DNA from: Pseudomonas sp. HAR-UPW-AIA-41
GTDB lineage: Bacteria > Pseudomonadota > Gammaproteobacteria > Pseudomonadales > Pseudomonadaceae
Assembly (NCBI RefSeq): GCF_002304225.1
Contig: NZ_NSLB01000001.1
Span: forward strand, 62,001 to 126,000
Reading direction: 5' to 3'
Length of the DNA stretch: 64,000 nt
The position numbers were made by a program, and so were the translations under genes. Positions 17,980-27,193 of the stretch are shown one piece after another; position 1 is the first letter of the stretch, and each line of letters opens with the position of its first letter. The notes beneath the pieces are model-generated. The model made no database searches. It was not told the DNA's origin and saw nothing but the letters and a program-made list of their open reading frames with translations.

Positions 17980-19878
17980 ATGGCTCAACAGAACGCCTAC
18001 AACGCCGATGCCATTGAAGTACTGTCCGGCCTCGACCCGGTGCGCAAGCGCCCGGGCATGTATACCGACACCGCGCGGCCTAACCACCTCGCTCAGGAAG
18101 TCATCGACAACAGTGTCGACGAGGCCCTGGCCGGCCACGCCAGCTCGATTCAGGTGATCCTCCATGAGGACAACTCGCTGGAGGTGATCGATGACGGCCG
18201 TGGTATGCCGGTGGATATCCATCCGGAAGAGGGCATCCCCGGTGTCGAGCTGATCCTCACCAAGCTGCACGCCGGCGGCAAGTTCTCCAACAAGAACTAC
18301 CAGTTCTCCGGCGGTCTGCATGGCGTGGGTATCTCGGTGGTCAACGCCCTGTCCAATCAGGTCGAAGTGCGGGTCAAGCGCGAGGGCAGCGAATACCGCA
18401 TGACCTTCGCTGACGGCTTCAAGGCCAGCGATCTGGAAGTCATCGGCACCGTAGGCAAGCGCAATACCGGCACCAGCGTGCGCTTCTGGCCGGACCCCAA
18501 ATATTTCGATTCGCCGAAGTTCTCCATCAGCCGCCTCAAGCATGTGCTCAAGGCCAAGGCCGTGCTCTGCCCGGGTCTGGAAGTCACCTTCAGCGACAAG
18601 AACAACGGTGAGACCACCCGCTGGTTCTACGAGGATGGCCTGCGCTCCTATCTGGTGGATGCGGTCAGCGAGTTCGCGCGCCTGCCCGAGGAGCCTTTCT
18701 GCGGCAGTCTGGCGGGCAGCAAGGAGGCGGTGGACTGGGCCCTGCTGTGGTTGCCCGAAGGTGGCGAGTCGCTGCAGGAAAGCTACGTCAACCTGATTCC
18801 CACCGCGCAGGGCGGTACTCACGTCAACGGCCTGCGCCAGGGCCTCCTGGATGCCATGCGCGAGTTCTGCGAGTTCCGCAACTTGCTGCCGCGCGGGGTG
18901 AAGCTGGCGCCCGAGGATATCTGGGAGCGCATCGCCTTCGTCCTGTCGATGAAGATGCAGGAGGCGCAGTTCTCCGGGCAGACCAAGGAGCGCCTGTCGT
19001 CCCGCGAGGCGGCGGCCTTCGTCTCTGGCGTGGTCAAGGACGCCTTCAGCCTGTGGCTCAACGCTCACCCGGAAGTCGGCCAGCAGCTGGCCGAGCTGGC
19101 CATCAGCAATGCCAACCGCCGCCTCAAGGCCGGCAAGAAGGTCGAGCGCAAGAAGATCACCCAGGGTCCGGCATTGCCCGGCAAGTTGGCCGACTGCGCC
19201 GGGCAGGACCCGATGCGTTCGGAGCTGTTCCTGGTTGAAGGTGACTCCGCCGGCGGTTCGGCCAAACAGGCGCGCGACAAAGAGTTCCAGGCCATCATGC
19301 CGCTGCGCGGCAAGATCCTGAACACCTGGGAAGTAGACGGCGGCGAGGTACTGGCCAGCCAGGAGGTCCACGACATCGCCGTGGCCATCGGCCTCGATCC
19401 GGGCTCGGCCGACCTCACCCAACTGCGCTACGGCAAAATCTGCATCCTCGCCGACGCCGACTCCGATGGTCTGCACATCGCCACCCTGCTTTGCGCCCTG
19501 TTCGTGCGCCACTTCCGCCCGCTGGTGGATGCCGGTCATGTTTATGTGGCCATGCCGCCGCTGTACCGCATCGATCTGGGCAAGGACATCTTCTATGCTC
19601 TGGACGACGCCGAGCGCGACGGCATCCTCGACCGGCTGCTGGCCGAGAAGCGCCGCGGCAAGCCGCAAGTCACCCGCTTCAAGGGCCTCGGCGAGATGAA
19701 CCCGCCGCAGCTGCGCGAAACCACCATGGACCCCAACACCCGCCGTCTGGTGCAGCTGACCCTGGATGACTTCGATGGCACCCAGGAAGTGATGGACATG
19801 CTGCTGGCGAAGAAACGCGCCGGCGACCGCAAGAGCTGGCTGGAGTCCAAGGGCAATCTGGCCGAGGTGCTGGCGTGA
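17980..19878 (+). CDS. parE: DNA topoisomerase IV subunit B
   Basis: A 632-residue ParE, the ATPase subunit of topoisomerase IV that decatenates daughter chromosomes. Seen are the GHKL ATPase motifs (VIDNSVDEALAGHA, DDGRGMPVDIH, GGLHGVGISVVNALS), the transducer domain, and the Toprim motifs LVEGDSAGGSAKQARD and ADADSDGLHIATLL, ending with FKGLGEMNPPQL. The ATG follows an AGAGA at short distance. Its stop overlaps the next gene (GTGA), and parC follows two genes later, so the two topoisomerase subunits share an operon with two envelope-type proteins between them. Confidence 0.98.
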   Translation: MAQQNAYNADAIEVLSGLDPVRKRPGMYTDTARPNHLAQEVIDNSVDEALAGHASSIQVILHEDNSLEVIDDGRGMPVDIHPEEGIPGVELILTKLHAGGKFSNKNYQFSGGLHGVGISVVNALSNQVEVRVKREGSEYRMTFADGFKASDLEVIGTVGKRNTGTSVRFWPDPKYFDSPKFSISRLKHVLKAKAVLCPGLEVTFSDKNNGETTRWFYEDGLRSYLVDAVSEFARLPEEPFCGSLAGSKEAVDWALLWLPEGGESLQESYVNLIPTAQGGTHVNGLRQGLLDAMREFCEFRNLLPRGVKLAPEDIWERIAFVLSMKMQEAQFSGQTKERLSSREAAAFVSGVVKDAFSLWLNAHPEVGQQLAELAISNANRRLKAGKKVERKKITQGPALPGKLADCAGQDPMRSELFLVEGDSAGGSAKQARDKEFQAIMPLRGKILNTWEVDGGEVLASQEVHDIAVAIGLDPGSADLTQLRYGKICILADADSDGLHIATLLCALFVRHFRPLVDAGHVYVAMPPLYRIDLGKDIFYALDDAERDGILDRLLAEKRRGKPQVTRFKGLGEMNPPQLRETTMDPNTRRLVQLTLDDFDGTQEVMDMLLAKKRAGDRKSWLESKGNLAEVLA

Positions 19879-20858
19879 CATTTCCCCGGCTGGCAGCCTG
19901 GCTGCTGGCGGCCGTAGCGTCTTTCCAGGCGCATGCGGCAGAGGAGTTGCGCCTGCAAGGTGAGCATCCGCTTGAGGGCATGGCCGGCGGCAACCTGTCG
20001 GGCTTGGCGCGTTGTGACGGTCAGCTCTGGGCCATCTCGGATCGTGACGATCAGTGGCTCTACCGGCTGCAGCCCGAGGCCGGCGCCTGGCAGGCCGAGG
20101 CGCAGCCTCTGCAGGCACCGCCACCTCCGGCAACGGCCCTGACCTGGGGCCTGGCCTGGCGCAACCGCCTCTCGGGCCTGGTGCGTGGCGGTGTTCTGGA
20201 TTTCGAAGGGCTGAGCTGCGATGCCGCCGGCAATCGTTATGTGCTCAGCGAGACCTACAGCGCGGTGCTGCGAGTAACACCGCAGGGGCAGGGCGAGTGG
20301 CTGGATATTGCCCCGTCTGTTTTTCGCCTGGCTCGTGCCAGTGGCCTGCTGCTGGACTACAACGCCCTGGCTGAAGGCCTGGCTGTGTCTGCAGACGGCC
20401 AGCGTCTGTGGCTGGCTGCCGAACAGCGACGCCGGGGGCTGCTGGGGTTGCAGTCGAGTCGCACTGGCTGGAGTTGCAGTGACGCTTGTGTGCTGTTGGC
20501 CGAAGGCGGCGAGCAGCAGGTACCGATAGAGCTCGGGGGGGAGCCTGAGGCCATCGATTTCAGCGATATCGTTCTGCGTGGCGACAAGCTGTTTACCCTG
20601 GAGCGACAGGCACACCAGTTCTGTCGGCGCGACGCACACAGCGCTCAGGTCGAGCGTTGCTGGTCCTATGCGGCAACGGCCCTGGCTGCGCCGCGGCTGT
20701 ATCCCGGAGTGGACTACGGCACGGCCGAGGCGCTCTGGCTGGATGATGATGCCGCCTGGATCGGCATCGACAACAACGAGGTTGTGCGCGCTGACGGCGA
20801 GGCCCGCCCGGTGCTCTGGCAGTTCGCCGCACCTGCTGGTGGCTGGGAGGCGTCATGA
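19875..20858 (+). CDS. Exported esterase-like / phytase-fold beta-propeller protein
   Basis: A 327-residue protein with a Sec signal peptide (LAAWLLAAVASFQAHA) and WD/beta-propeller-like repeats. The blocks DFEGLSCDAAGNRYVLSE, NALAEGLAVSADGQRLWLAAE and GGEPEAIDFSDIV match the 'esterase-like activity of phytase' family. Four Cys in the mature part fit a periplasmic location. It starts with GTG overlapping the parE stop and its own stop overlaps the next start (ATGA), so it is translationally coupled on both sides. The biochemical role is unknown; no phytase active-site motif can be assigned with confidence. Confidence 0.8.
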   Translation: MTFPRLAAWLLAAVASFQAHAAEELRLQGEHPLEGMAGGNLSGLARCDGQLWAISDRDDQWLYRLQPEAGAWQAEAQPLQAPPPPATALTWGLAWRNRLSGLVRGGVLDFEGLSCDAAGNRYVLSETYSAVLRVTPQGQGEWLDIAPSVFRLARASGLLLDYNALAEGLAVSADGQRLWLAAEQRRRGLLGLQSSRTGWSCSDACVLLAEGGEQQVPIELGGEPEAIDFSDIVLRGDKLFTLERQAHQFCRRDAHSAQVERCWSYAATALAAPRLYPGVDYGTAEALWLDDDAAWIGIDNNEVVRADGEARPVLWQFAAPAGGWEAS

Positions 20859-21376
20859 GTGCTAACCGCGCCGGTCAGCGTGCCGGCAAGATCATGCTGA
20901 TGCTCGCCTGGATCGCTGCGCTGGCGCTGGCCACGCATTTCTTTGGCGTGTGGGAGCAGCGCCAGGTCAATCCCAACCCGCAGCCGGAGTCGGTACACGG
21001 GCAGGGCTATATCGAGGTACAGCTGGCCAGCGCCCGTGGTGGCCATTACCGCCTCAACGGGCAGATCAACGGCCAGGCGGTGACCTTTCTGATCGACACC
21101 GGCGCCACTGCCGTGTCGATTCCGCGTGAACTGGGGGAGCGTCTTGGTTTGAAGCCCGGAGCGCCGGTGGCGCTGAGCACTGCCAATGGCATCGCCGAGG
21201 GGCGCCGTACGCGCCTGGCCAGCCTGCAGCTGGCCGATATCCGCCTGCAGGATGTGGCGGCGATCCTCGCCCCCAATATGCCGGGCAACGAGGTGCTGCT
21301 CGGCATGAGCGCCCTCAAACAACTCGAATTTACCCAGCGCGACGGCACCCTGGTGCTGCGCCAATCAACACGATAA
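20855..21376 (+). CDS. Membrane-anchored retropepsin-like aspartic protease
   Basis: A 173-residue protein with one N-terminal membrane anchor ([20 protein letters not shown]) and a periplasmic clan-AA single-lobe aspartic protease domain of the TIGR02281 type. The catalytic block is [15 protein letters not shown] and the second loop is [14 protein letters not shown]. Such proteases act as dimers, one Asp per monomer. It is coupled to the preceding gene by ATGA and lies 10 bp before parC. Bacterial relatives include SpoIIAG-like and Rickettsia APRc-type proteases; the substrate here is unknown. Confidence 0.87.
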   Translation: MSANRAGQRAGKIMLMLAWIAALALATHFFGVWEQRQVNPNPQPESVHGQGYIEVQLASARGGHYRLNGQINGQAVTFLIDTGATAVSIPRELGERLGLKPGAPVALSTANGIAEGRRTRLASLQLADIRLQDVAAILAPNMPGNEVLLGMSALKQLEFTQRDGTLVLRQSTR

Positions 21377-21386
21377 TGAGGCACGC

Positions 21387-23645
21387 ATGAGCGACTCCCT
21401 CGATTTGAGCCTGGAAGGCGTGGAACGCCGTTCCCTCGCGGACTTCACCGAGCAGGCTTATCTCAACTACTCCATGTACGTGATCATGGACCGCGCCCTG
21501 CCGCATATCGGCGATGGCCTGAAACCCGTGCAGCGGCGCATCGTCTATGCCATGAGCGAGTTGGGCCTGGACGCCGACGCCAAGCACAAGAAGTCGGCGC
21601 GTACCGTCGGTGACGTGCTCGGCAAGTTCCACCCGCACGGCGACATCGCCTGCTACGAGGCCATGGTGCTGATGGCGCAGCCGTTCAGCTACCGCTACAC
21701 CCTGGTCGACGGCCAGGGCAACTGGGGGGCACCGGACGATCCCAAGTCCTTCGCCGCCATGCGTTACACCGAGGCACGCCTGTCACGCTACTCCGAGGTG
21801 CTGCTGTCCGAGCTGGGCCAGGGCACTGTGGACTGGGTGCCGAACTTCGACGGCACCCTGGACGAGCCGGCGACCCTGCCGGCACGGCTGCCCAACCTGT
21901 TGTTGAATGGCACCACCGGCATCGCCGTGGGCATGGCCACCGACGTGCCGCCACACAACCTGCGCGAAGTGGCGAGCGCCTGCGTGCGCCTGCTGGACGA
22001 GCCGAGCGCCACGGTCGAGCAGCTGTGCGAACACATCCTGGGGCCGGACTTCCCGACTGAAGCGGAAGTCATCACGCCCAAGGCCGACCTGCTGAAGATC
22101 TACGAAACCGGCCGTGGCTCGGTGCGCATGCGCGCCGTATACCGTGTCGAGGACGGCGATATCGTGGTCACCGCCCTGCCGCATCAGGTCTCCGGGGCCA
22201 AGGTGCTGGAGCAGATCGCCGCGCAGATGCAGGCCAAGAAGCTGCCAATGGTTGCCGACCTGCGCGACGAGTCGGACCACGAAAACCCCTGCCGCATCGT
22301 CATCATCCCGCGCTCCAACCGCGTGGATGCCGACGAGCTGATGACCCACCTGTTCGCCACCACCGACCTGGAGTCCAGCTACCGGGTCAACACCAACGTC
22401 ATCGGCCTCGATGGCAAGCCGTCGGTGAAAGACCTGCGCACCCTGCTCACCGAGTGGCTGCAGTACCGCGTCGGCACCGTGCGCCGCCGCCTGCAGTTCC
22501 GTCTGGACAAGGTGGAGAAGCGCCTGCACCTGTTGGAGGGCTTGCTGGTTGCCTTCCTCAATCTGGACGAAGTGATCCATATCATCCGCACCGAGGACCA
22601 GCCCAAGCCGGTGCTGATGGCGCGCTTCGGTCTGACCGACGTACAGACCGACTACATCCTCGACACCCGCCTGCGTCAGCTGGCGCGCCTGGAAGAGATG
22701 AAGATCCGTGGCGAGCAGGACGAGCTGGCCAAGGAGCGCGACAAGCTGCTGGCCCTGCTCGGCAGCGAAGCCAAGCTGAAAAAACTGGTGCGCCAGGAAA
22801 TCCTCGACGACGCCGAGAAATACGGCGACAACCGCCGCTCGCCGATCGTCGCCCGCGCCGAAGCCCGTGCCCTGTCGGAAACCGAGCTGATGCCGACCGA
22901 GCCGGTCACTGTGGTGCTCTCGGAAAAAGGCTGGGTACGTTGCGCCAAGGGCCACGATATCGACGCCACCGGCCTGTCCTACAAGGCCGGCGACGGCTTC
23001 AAGGCCGCCGCGCCGGGCCGCTCGAACCAGTACGCGGTGTTTATCGACTCCACCGGGCGCAGCTACTCGCTGGCCGCCCACAGCCTGCCGTCGGCGCGCG
23101 GTCAGGGCGAGCCGCTGACCGGCCGCCTGCAGCCACCGCCGGGTGCCACCTTCGAGTGCCTGCTGCTGCCCGATGACAATGCCCTGTATGTGATTGCTTC
23201 GGATGCGGGCTACGGCTTCGTGGTCAAGGGCGAGGACCTGCAGGCCAAGAACAAGGCGGGCAAGGCGCTGCTGACCCTGCCGGCCGGAGCTCTGGTGGTG
23301 CCGCCCAAGCCGCTGGGCAACCGCGAGGAAGACTGGCTGGCTGCAGTGACCACCGAGGGACGTCTGCTGGTGTTCAAGGTGGCCGACCTGCCGCAGCTGG
23401 GCAAAGGCAAGGGCAACAAGATCATCGGTATTCCCGGTGAGCGCGTGGCCAGCCGCGAGGAGTACCTCACCGATCTCGCCGTGCTGCCGAACGGCGCCGC
23501 GCTGGTGCTGCAGGCCGGCAAGCGCACCCTGACGCTCAAGGCCGATGATCTGGAACACTACAAGGGTGAGCGTGGCCGTCGTGGCAACAAGCTGCCGCGT
23601 GGCTTCCAGCGGGTCGATGCGCTGCTGGTCGAGTTGCCGGGTTAA
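21387..23645 (+). CDS. parC: DNA topoisomerase IV subunit A
   Basis: A 752-residue ParC, the DNA cleavage subunit. The quinolone-resistance-determining region reads [17 protein letters not shown] and still has the wild-type Ser-equivalent position to be checked: the residues before Ala-Cys-Tyr-Glu are Asp-Ile, where E. coli has Asp-Ser. The catalytic Tyr is in the [11 protein letters not shown] block (about residue 125). The C-terminal beta-pinwheel has degenerate repeats. ATG 21387 follows AATGAGGCACGC. It ends 3 bp before the MCE permease gene. Confidence 0.97.
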   Translation: MSDSLDLSLEGVERRSLADFTEQAYLNYSMYVIMDRALPHIGDGLKPVQRRIVYAMSELGLDADAKHKKSARTVGDVLGKFHPHGDIACYEAMVLMAQPFSYRYTLVDGQGNWGAPDDPKSFAAMRYTEARLSRYSEVLLSELGQGTVDWVPNFDGTLDEPATLPARLPNLLLNGTTGIAVGMATDVPPHNLREVASACVRLLDEPSATVEQLCEHILGPDFPTEAEVITPKADLLKIYETGRGSVRMRAVYRVEDGDIVVTALPHQVSGAKVLEQIAAQMQAKKLPMVADLRDESDHENPCRIVIIPRSNRVDADELMTHLFATTDLESSYRVNTNVIGLDGKPSVKDLRTLLTEWLQYRVGTVRRRLQFRLDKVEKRLHLLEGLLVAFLNLDEVIHIIRTEDQPKPVLMARFGLTDVQTDYILDTRLRQLARLEEMKIRGEQDELAKERDKLLALLGSEAKLKKLVRQEILDDAEKYGDNRRSPIVARAEARALSETELMPTEPVTVVLSEKGWVRCAKGHDIDATGLSYKAGDGFKAAAPGRSNQYAVFIDSTGRSYSLAAHSLPSARGQGEPLTGRLQPPPGATFECLLLPDDNALYVIASDAGYGFVVKGEDLQAKNKAGKALLTLPAGALVVPPKPLGNREEDWLAAVTTEGRLLVFKVADLPQLGKGKGNKIIGIPGERVASREEYLTDLAVLPNGAALVLQAGKRTLTLKADDLEHYKGERGRRGNKLPRGFQRVDALLVELPG

Positions 23646-23648
23646 GCC

Positions 23649-24770
23649 ATGAACGAGCCGGCCGCGCTGCAGTGGCAGAGCCTGGCGGGCACCGAGGCCG
23701 GCCTGCTGGTCTCTGGTGCCTGGACACTGCAGCAGGCCAAGCCGGAGCTGGAAATGCTGTGGCGCAGCCGGCCGGCGGCTCTGCAGGTTCTGCGTGTGCA
23801 GGTGGCGGTCAGCGCCTGGGACAGCAGCCTGCTGGCCCTGCTGCGGCGCCTGCAGCGTCTGGCCAGCGGCGATGGGGTTGAGCTGCTCCTGCAGGGCCTG
23901 CCCGAGGGTGTCGAGCGCCTGTTGCAGATGGCCGCCACGCCCTCGGTGCAGGCTCAGGCCGCCGCACCGCCACGCTACGATCCGGTTTCCCGGCTGGGCC
24001 TGCTGGGACTGGCGGTGCTGGCCAGTGTGCGTCAGGCCTGCGAGTTCGTCGGTGAGGTGGTGCTGGCTCTCGGACGTCAGCTGACCGGTCGCGGGCGCAT
24101 GCGCCGCAGTGATTTCTGGCTGGCGCTGCAGCAGTGTGGTCCCGGAGCCCTGCCCATCGTGGCGCTGATCGCCACCCTCGTGGGTCTGATTCTGGCCTTT
24201 GTCGGCGCCGCCCAGCTGGAGGCATTCGGCGCCCAGCTGTACATCGCCAACATGGTGGCCATCGGTATGACCCGCGAGATGGGCGCGCTGATGACGGCGG
24301 TGATCATGGCCGGCCGTACCGGTGCGGCCTACGCCGCCGAACTGGGCAGCATGCAGGCCAACGAGGAGGTGGATGCGCTGAAAACCTTCGGCTTTCCGCC
24401 GCTGGAATTTCTCGTCCTGCCACGCCTGCTGGCGCTGCTGGTGGCCATGCCGCTGCTCTGTGTGTTCGCTGATGTGCTGGGTATTCTCGGTGGTTTCATC
24501 ATCGGCGCCGGGCTGTTCGATATCTCCGCGCCGCTCTACCTGCAGCAGAGCCTGGTGATGCTGCAGCTGCCGGACCTTTTGATCGGCGTGTTCAAGAGTC
24601 TGGTGTTTGCCGTGCTGATCGGTCTGATCGGTTGCCATTACGGTCTGTCCAGCGGGCGCAATGCTCAGGCCGTGGGGCAGGCCACCACCCGGGCGGTGGT
24701 CAGCATCATCGTGGCTCTGGTGGTCAGCGATGCGCTGATAACGCTGATCTGCACACGGCTGGGTATCTGA
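23649..24770 (+). CDS. MlaE-type ABC transporter permease with N-terminal STAS domain
   Basis: A 373-residue protein. Residues 1-95 form a STAS-like domain (MlaB-like, here fused), and the rest is the MlaE permease with about five membrane helices and the family motifs ANMVAIGMTREMGALMTAVIMAGRTGAAYAAELGSM in sense and ANEEVDALKTFG. It forms the inner-membrane core of a lipid transporter together with the ATPase, MCE protein and lipoprotein encoded next. The gene starts 3 bp after parC and its stop overlaps the ATPase start (TGATG). This is a second-type Mla/Pqi-like system; transport direction and lipid are unknown. Confidence 0.92.
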   Translation: MNEPAALQWQSLAGTEAGLLVSGAWTLQQAKPELEMLWRSRPAALQVLRVQVAVSAWDSSLLALLRRLQRLASGDGVELLLQGLPEGVERLLQMAATPSVQAQAAAPPRYDPVSRLGLLGLAVLASVRQACEFVGEVVLALGRQLTGRGRMRRSDFWLALQQCGPGALPIVALIATLVGLILAFVGAAQLEAFGAQLYIANMVAIGMTREMGALMTAVIMAGRTGAAYAAELGSMQANEEVDALKTFGFPPLEFLVLPRLLALLVAMPLLCVFADVLGILGGFIIGAGLFDISAPLYLQQSLVMLQLPDLLIGVFKSLVFAVLIGLIGCHYGLSSGRNAQAVGQATTRAVVSIIVALVVSDALITLICTRLGI

Positions 24771-25540
24771 TGGGCGAGATCGTGCTCTCTGCGGAAAACC
24801 TCAGCGCCGGCTACGGCAGCCTGGTGATTCAGCACGACCTGAATTTCGCCATCCGTCAGGGTGAGGTGTTCGTCATCATGGGCGGCAGCGGGTGCGGCAA
24901 GAGCACCCTGTTGCGCCATCTGATCGGTCTGCAGGCGCCGCTGGCCGGCAGGGTACTGCTGCACGGCGAAGACTTCTGGGCCCATGCCGATGAGCAGCGG
25001 GCCGAGTTGCAGCAGCAGTTTGGCGTGCTGTATCAGAACGGCGCCCTGTGGGGGGCGATGACCCTGCACGAAAATATCGTGCTGCCCCTGACCACCTACC
25101 GCCCGCAGCTCTCGGCGGCCGAGTGCCGCGAACTGGCGGAGATCAAGCTGGCGCTGGTCGGTCTGGCTGGTTGTGCCGATCTGTACCCGGCCGAGCTGTC
25201 CGGCGGCATGCGCAAGCGCGCCGCGCTGGCACGGGCGCTGGCACTGGACCCGCAGGTGCTGTTCTTCGATGAGCCTTCGGCGGGGCTCGACCCGCTCAGC
25301 TCGCTGGCGCTGGATGAACTGATCCTGCAATTGCGCGACAGTCTGGGCGCGAGCATCGTGCTGGTGACTCACGAACTGCCGAGCATCTACCGGGTGGCCG
25401 ACACCTGCCTGTTTCTCGATAACCAGACACGTACCCAGATTGCCTATGGCCCGCTGCAGCAGTTGCTGGAGCAGGGGCCGCCGGTGGTCCGGCGTTTTCT
25501 GCAGCGTGGCGAAGGCCCTGCTGCCGCGGAGGAATCATGA
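24770..25540 (+). CDS. MlaF-type ABC transporter ATPase
   Basis: A 256-residue ABC ATPase with Walker A GGSGCGKST, Q-loop GVLYQNGALW, signature LSGGMRKRAALARAL, Walker B VLFFDEPSAGLDP and the H-switch THELPS. The NGALW and SGGMRKR blocks are typical of the MlaF branch, which powers MlaE permeases in lipid transport. The ATG overlaps the permease stop and the gene's own end overlaps the start of the MCE gene (ATGA). Its C terminus has a short Pro/Ala/Glu tail. Confidence 0.95.
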   Translation: MGEIVLSAENLSAGYGSLVIQHDLNFAIRQGEVFVIMGGSGCGKSTLLRHLIGLQAPLAGRVLLHGEDFWAHADEQRAELQQQFGVLYQNGALWGAMTLHENIVLPLTTYRPQLSAAECRELAEIKLALVGLAGCADLYPAELSGGMRKRAALARALALDPQVLFFDEPSAGLDPLSSLALDELILQLRDSLGASIVLVTHELPSIYRVADTCLFLDNQTRTQIAYGPLQQLLEQGPPVVRRFLQRGEGPAAAEES

Positions 25541-26493
25541 GCCAAGCCCGCCAACCCTTTCTGATCGGCGCTTTTCTGCTCGGAGGCCTGTTTCTGCTGG
25601 TCGCGGGCGTGCTCCTGCTGGCGCGCGACAGCTGGTTCAGCGAGCCCAACGAGTATGTGGTGTATTTCACCGGCGCCCTCGATGGCCTGGATATCGGCGC
25701 TGCCGTGACCTACCGCGGGGTCAAGGTCGGCACCGTGAAGGAAATCCGCCTGTCCTATGACGAGGAACTGCAGGATGTGGTGATGCCGGTGATCCTGCAG
25801 ATCCAGAAGCCGGGCAGCGCAGACGAGGTCAACAATGAGCAGATCGGGGCGTTGGTCGAAGAGCTGGTTGAGCGTGGTTTACGCGCACAGCTGCAGACGC
25901 CGAGTCTGCTGACCGGCAAGGCCATCGTTGCTTTGGACATGTTTCCGGAACAGGCCGGTTTTGTGCACTCCGGAAAAGGCATCCCGCTGCCGGCGATTCC
26001 CAGCGTGCCGTCGCGTATCGATCAGGCTGCCGATGTGCTGCGCGAGCTGGTCGCCAGTTTGCGCGAGCTGCCGCTCAGGGAAATGACCGAGTCGGCGACG
26101 CGTACTCTGCAAGGTCTGGAAAAACTGAGCAACTCCAAGGATTTGCAAGAGAGTGTGGCGCACATGAACCAGCTGCTGGGTAAGCTGGATCGCCTGAGCG
26201 GCAAGGTCGAGCAGCAGTTGCCGGGCTTGCTGGAAGATGCCCGTGGCAGCAGTGGCGATCTGCGTGCCGCGGTTGGCGAGATTCGCCGTGCAGCGCAAAA
26301 TGCCGCCGACGCGCTGGCTGAGGTCAATCAACTGGTCGTCAGCAGTCGCCGTGATCTCGGCCCCGAGTCGGCGGTTCAGTACGAAATGCTGCGTGCCCTG
26401 CAAGAGCTCAGTCAGGCCAGCAAGGCACTGCAACGGACAGTGGAAGGCCTGGATCAGCAGCCGCAATCGCTGATCTTTGGCAAACAACGGTAG
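25537..26493 (+). CDS. MCE (MlaD-like) lipid-binding protein
   Basis: A 318-residue protein with one N-terminal membrane helix (FLIGAFLLGGLFLLVAGVLLLA) and one MCE domain (about residues 40-125) containing DGLDIGAAVTYRGVKVGTV. A long helical, Gln/Leu-rich C-terminal region follows (residues 165-310). MCE proteins form hexameric rings that bind phospholipid in the periplasm. The long helical tail is closer to PqiB/LetB or Mce-type tunnels than to E. coli MlaD, and may build a needle towards the outer membrane. It is the third gene of the four-gene operon. Confidence 0.93.
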   Translation: MSQARQPFLIGAFLLGGLFLLVAGVLLLARDSWFSEPNEYVVYFTGALDGLDIGAAVTYRGVKVGTVKEIRLSYDEELQDVVMPVILQIQKPGSADEVNNEQIGALVEELVERGLRAQLQTPSLLTGKAIVALDMFPEQAGFVHSGKGIPLPAIPSVPSRIDQAADVLRELVASLRELPLREMTESATRTLQGLEKLSNSKDLQESVAHMNQLLGKLDRLSGKVEQQLPGLLEDARGSSGDLRAAVGEIRRAAQNAADALAEVNQLVVSSRRDLGPESAVQYEMLRALQELSQASKALQRTVEGLDQQPQSLIFGKQR

Positions 26494-26500
26494 GGATGTG

Positions 26501-27193
26501 ATGAAGTTCTTTCCTTTGGCGCCCATGCTGGCGTTGCTCGGCAGTCTCCTGATCACCGGTTGCGCGCTGCAGCCATCGCCGCAGTTTTATCAGCTGGATG
26601 CCGGCCAGCCGGCGCTGCCAACCCGCGACAAGGGCCCGGCGGTGCTGCTCGGGCCGCTGAAACTGGCGGATTACCTGCAGCGCGAGAATCTGCTGCAGCG
26701 TGAGAGCGACGGCCGTCTGCAACTGAGTCAGGAGGCCCGCTGGGCGGGCAGTCTGGAGGACGATGTCGGTCAGTTGCTGGTCCGCCAGTTGGCCGGACGT
26801 CTGGATAGCAGTCGCGTGGCCCTGTATCCGGATCGTGTTGGCTTCGTCGGGCAGTGGCAGGTGGTTCTGACCATCGGCCGTCTGGATTCCGGTGTCAGTC
26901 AGCCGGCCGTGCTGGAAGCTCAGTGGCGCGTTCTGGACGCTGCCGGCAGCCTGCGCGACAGCCGCCTGGTGCGGCTGCAGGCCGAGCACGATGGTGCGGT
27001 GGCGTCTCAGGTGAAGGCGCAGAGTCAGTTGCTGCAGGAACTGGCGGGAGAACTGGCGACGACGTTGGGCAAATTGCCCGTCAGCAGCCCGCCTGCCCGC
27101 GCCACCGGCAAGTCGGCCGGTCAGCGTCCGGCTAGCGTGCCGAAGGTGGCTCCGCCTCTGCCGGTGCCGCAGGCTGAGGTTTACCGCTTCTGA
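26501..27193 (+). CDS. MCE-associated auxiliary lipoprotein (PqiC-like)
   Basis: A 230-residue lipoprotein with signal peptide and lipobox LLITGC, followed by ALQPSPQFYQLDA, the opening of the PqiC / ABC-type transport auxiliary (DUF330) domain. PqiC-like partners sit at the outer membrane and complete MCE bridges. The last 40 residues are a Pro/Ala/Ser-rich tail. It lies 7 bp after the MCE gene, and its last 62 bp overlap the 3' end of the convergent hydrolase gene. The real start is ATG 26501; the frame extends 8 codons further upstream. Confidence 0.88.
   Translation: MKFFPLAPMLALLGSLLITGCALQPSPQFYQLDAGQPALPTRDKGPAVLLGPLKLADYLQRENLLQRESDGRLQLSQEARWAGSLEDDVGQLLVRQLAGRLDSSRVALYPDRVGFVGQWQVVLTIGRLDSGVSQPAVLEAQWRVLDAAGSLRDSRLVRLQAEHDGAVASQVKAQSQLLQELAGELATTLGKLPVSSPPARATGKSAGQRPASVPKVAPPLPVPQAEVYRF

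Noticed and set aside
17950..20133. Open frame of about 727 codons opposite parE
   Set aside because: Same reason: antisense shadow of a well-conserved gene, without recognisable family.
21783..24638. Long open frame (about 950 codons) on the minus strand opposite parC and the MCE permease
   Set aside because: It mirrors the GC-rich codon bias of real plus-strand genes; its Gln/His/Arg-rich sequence has no domain, and the plus-strand genes are certain.
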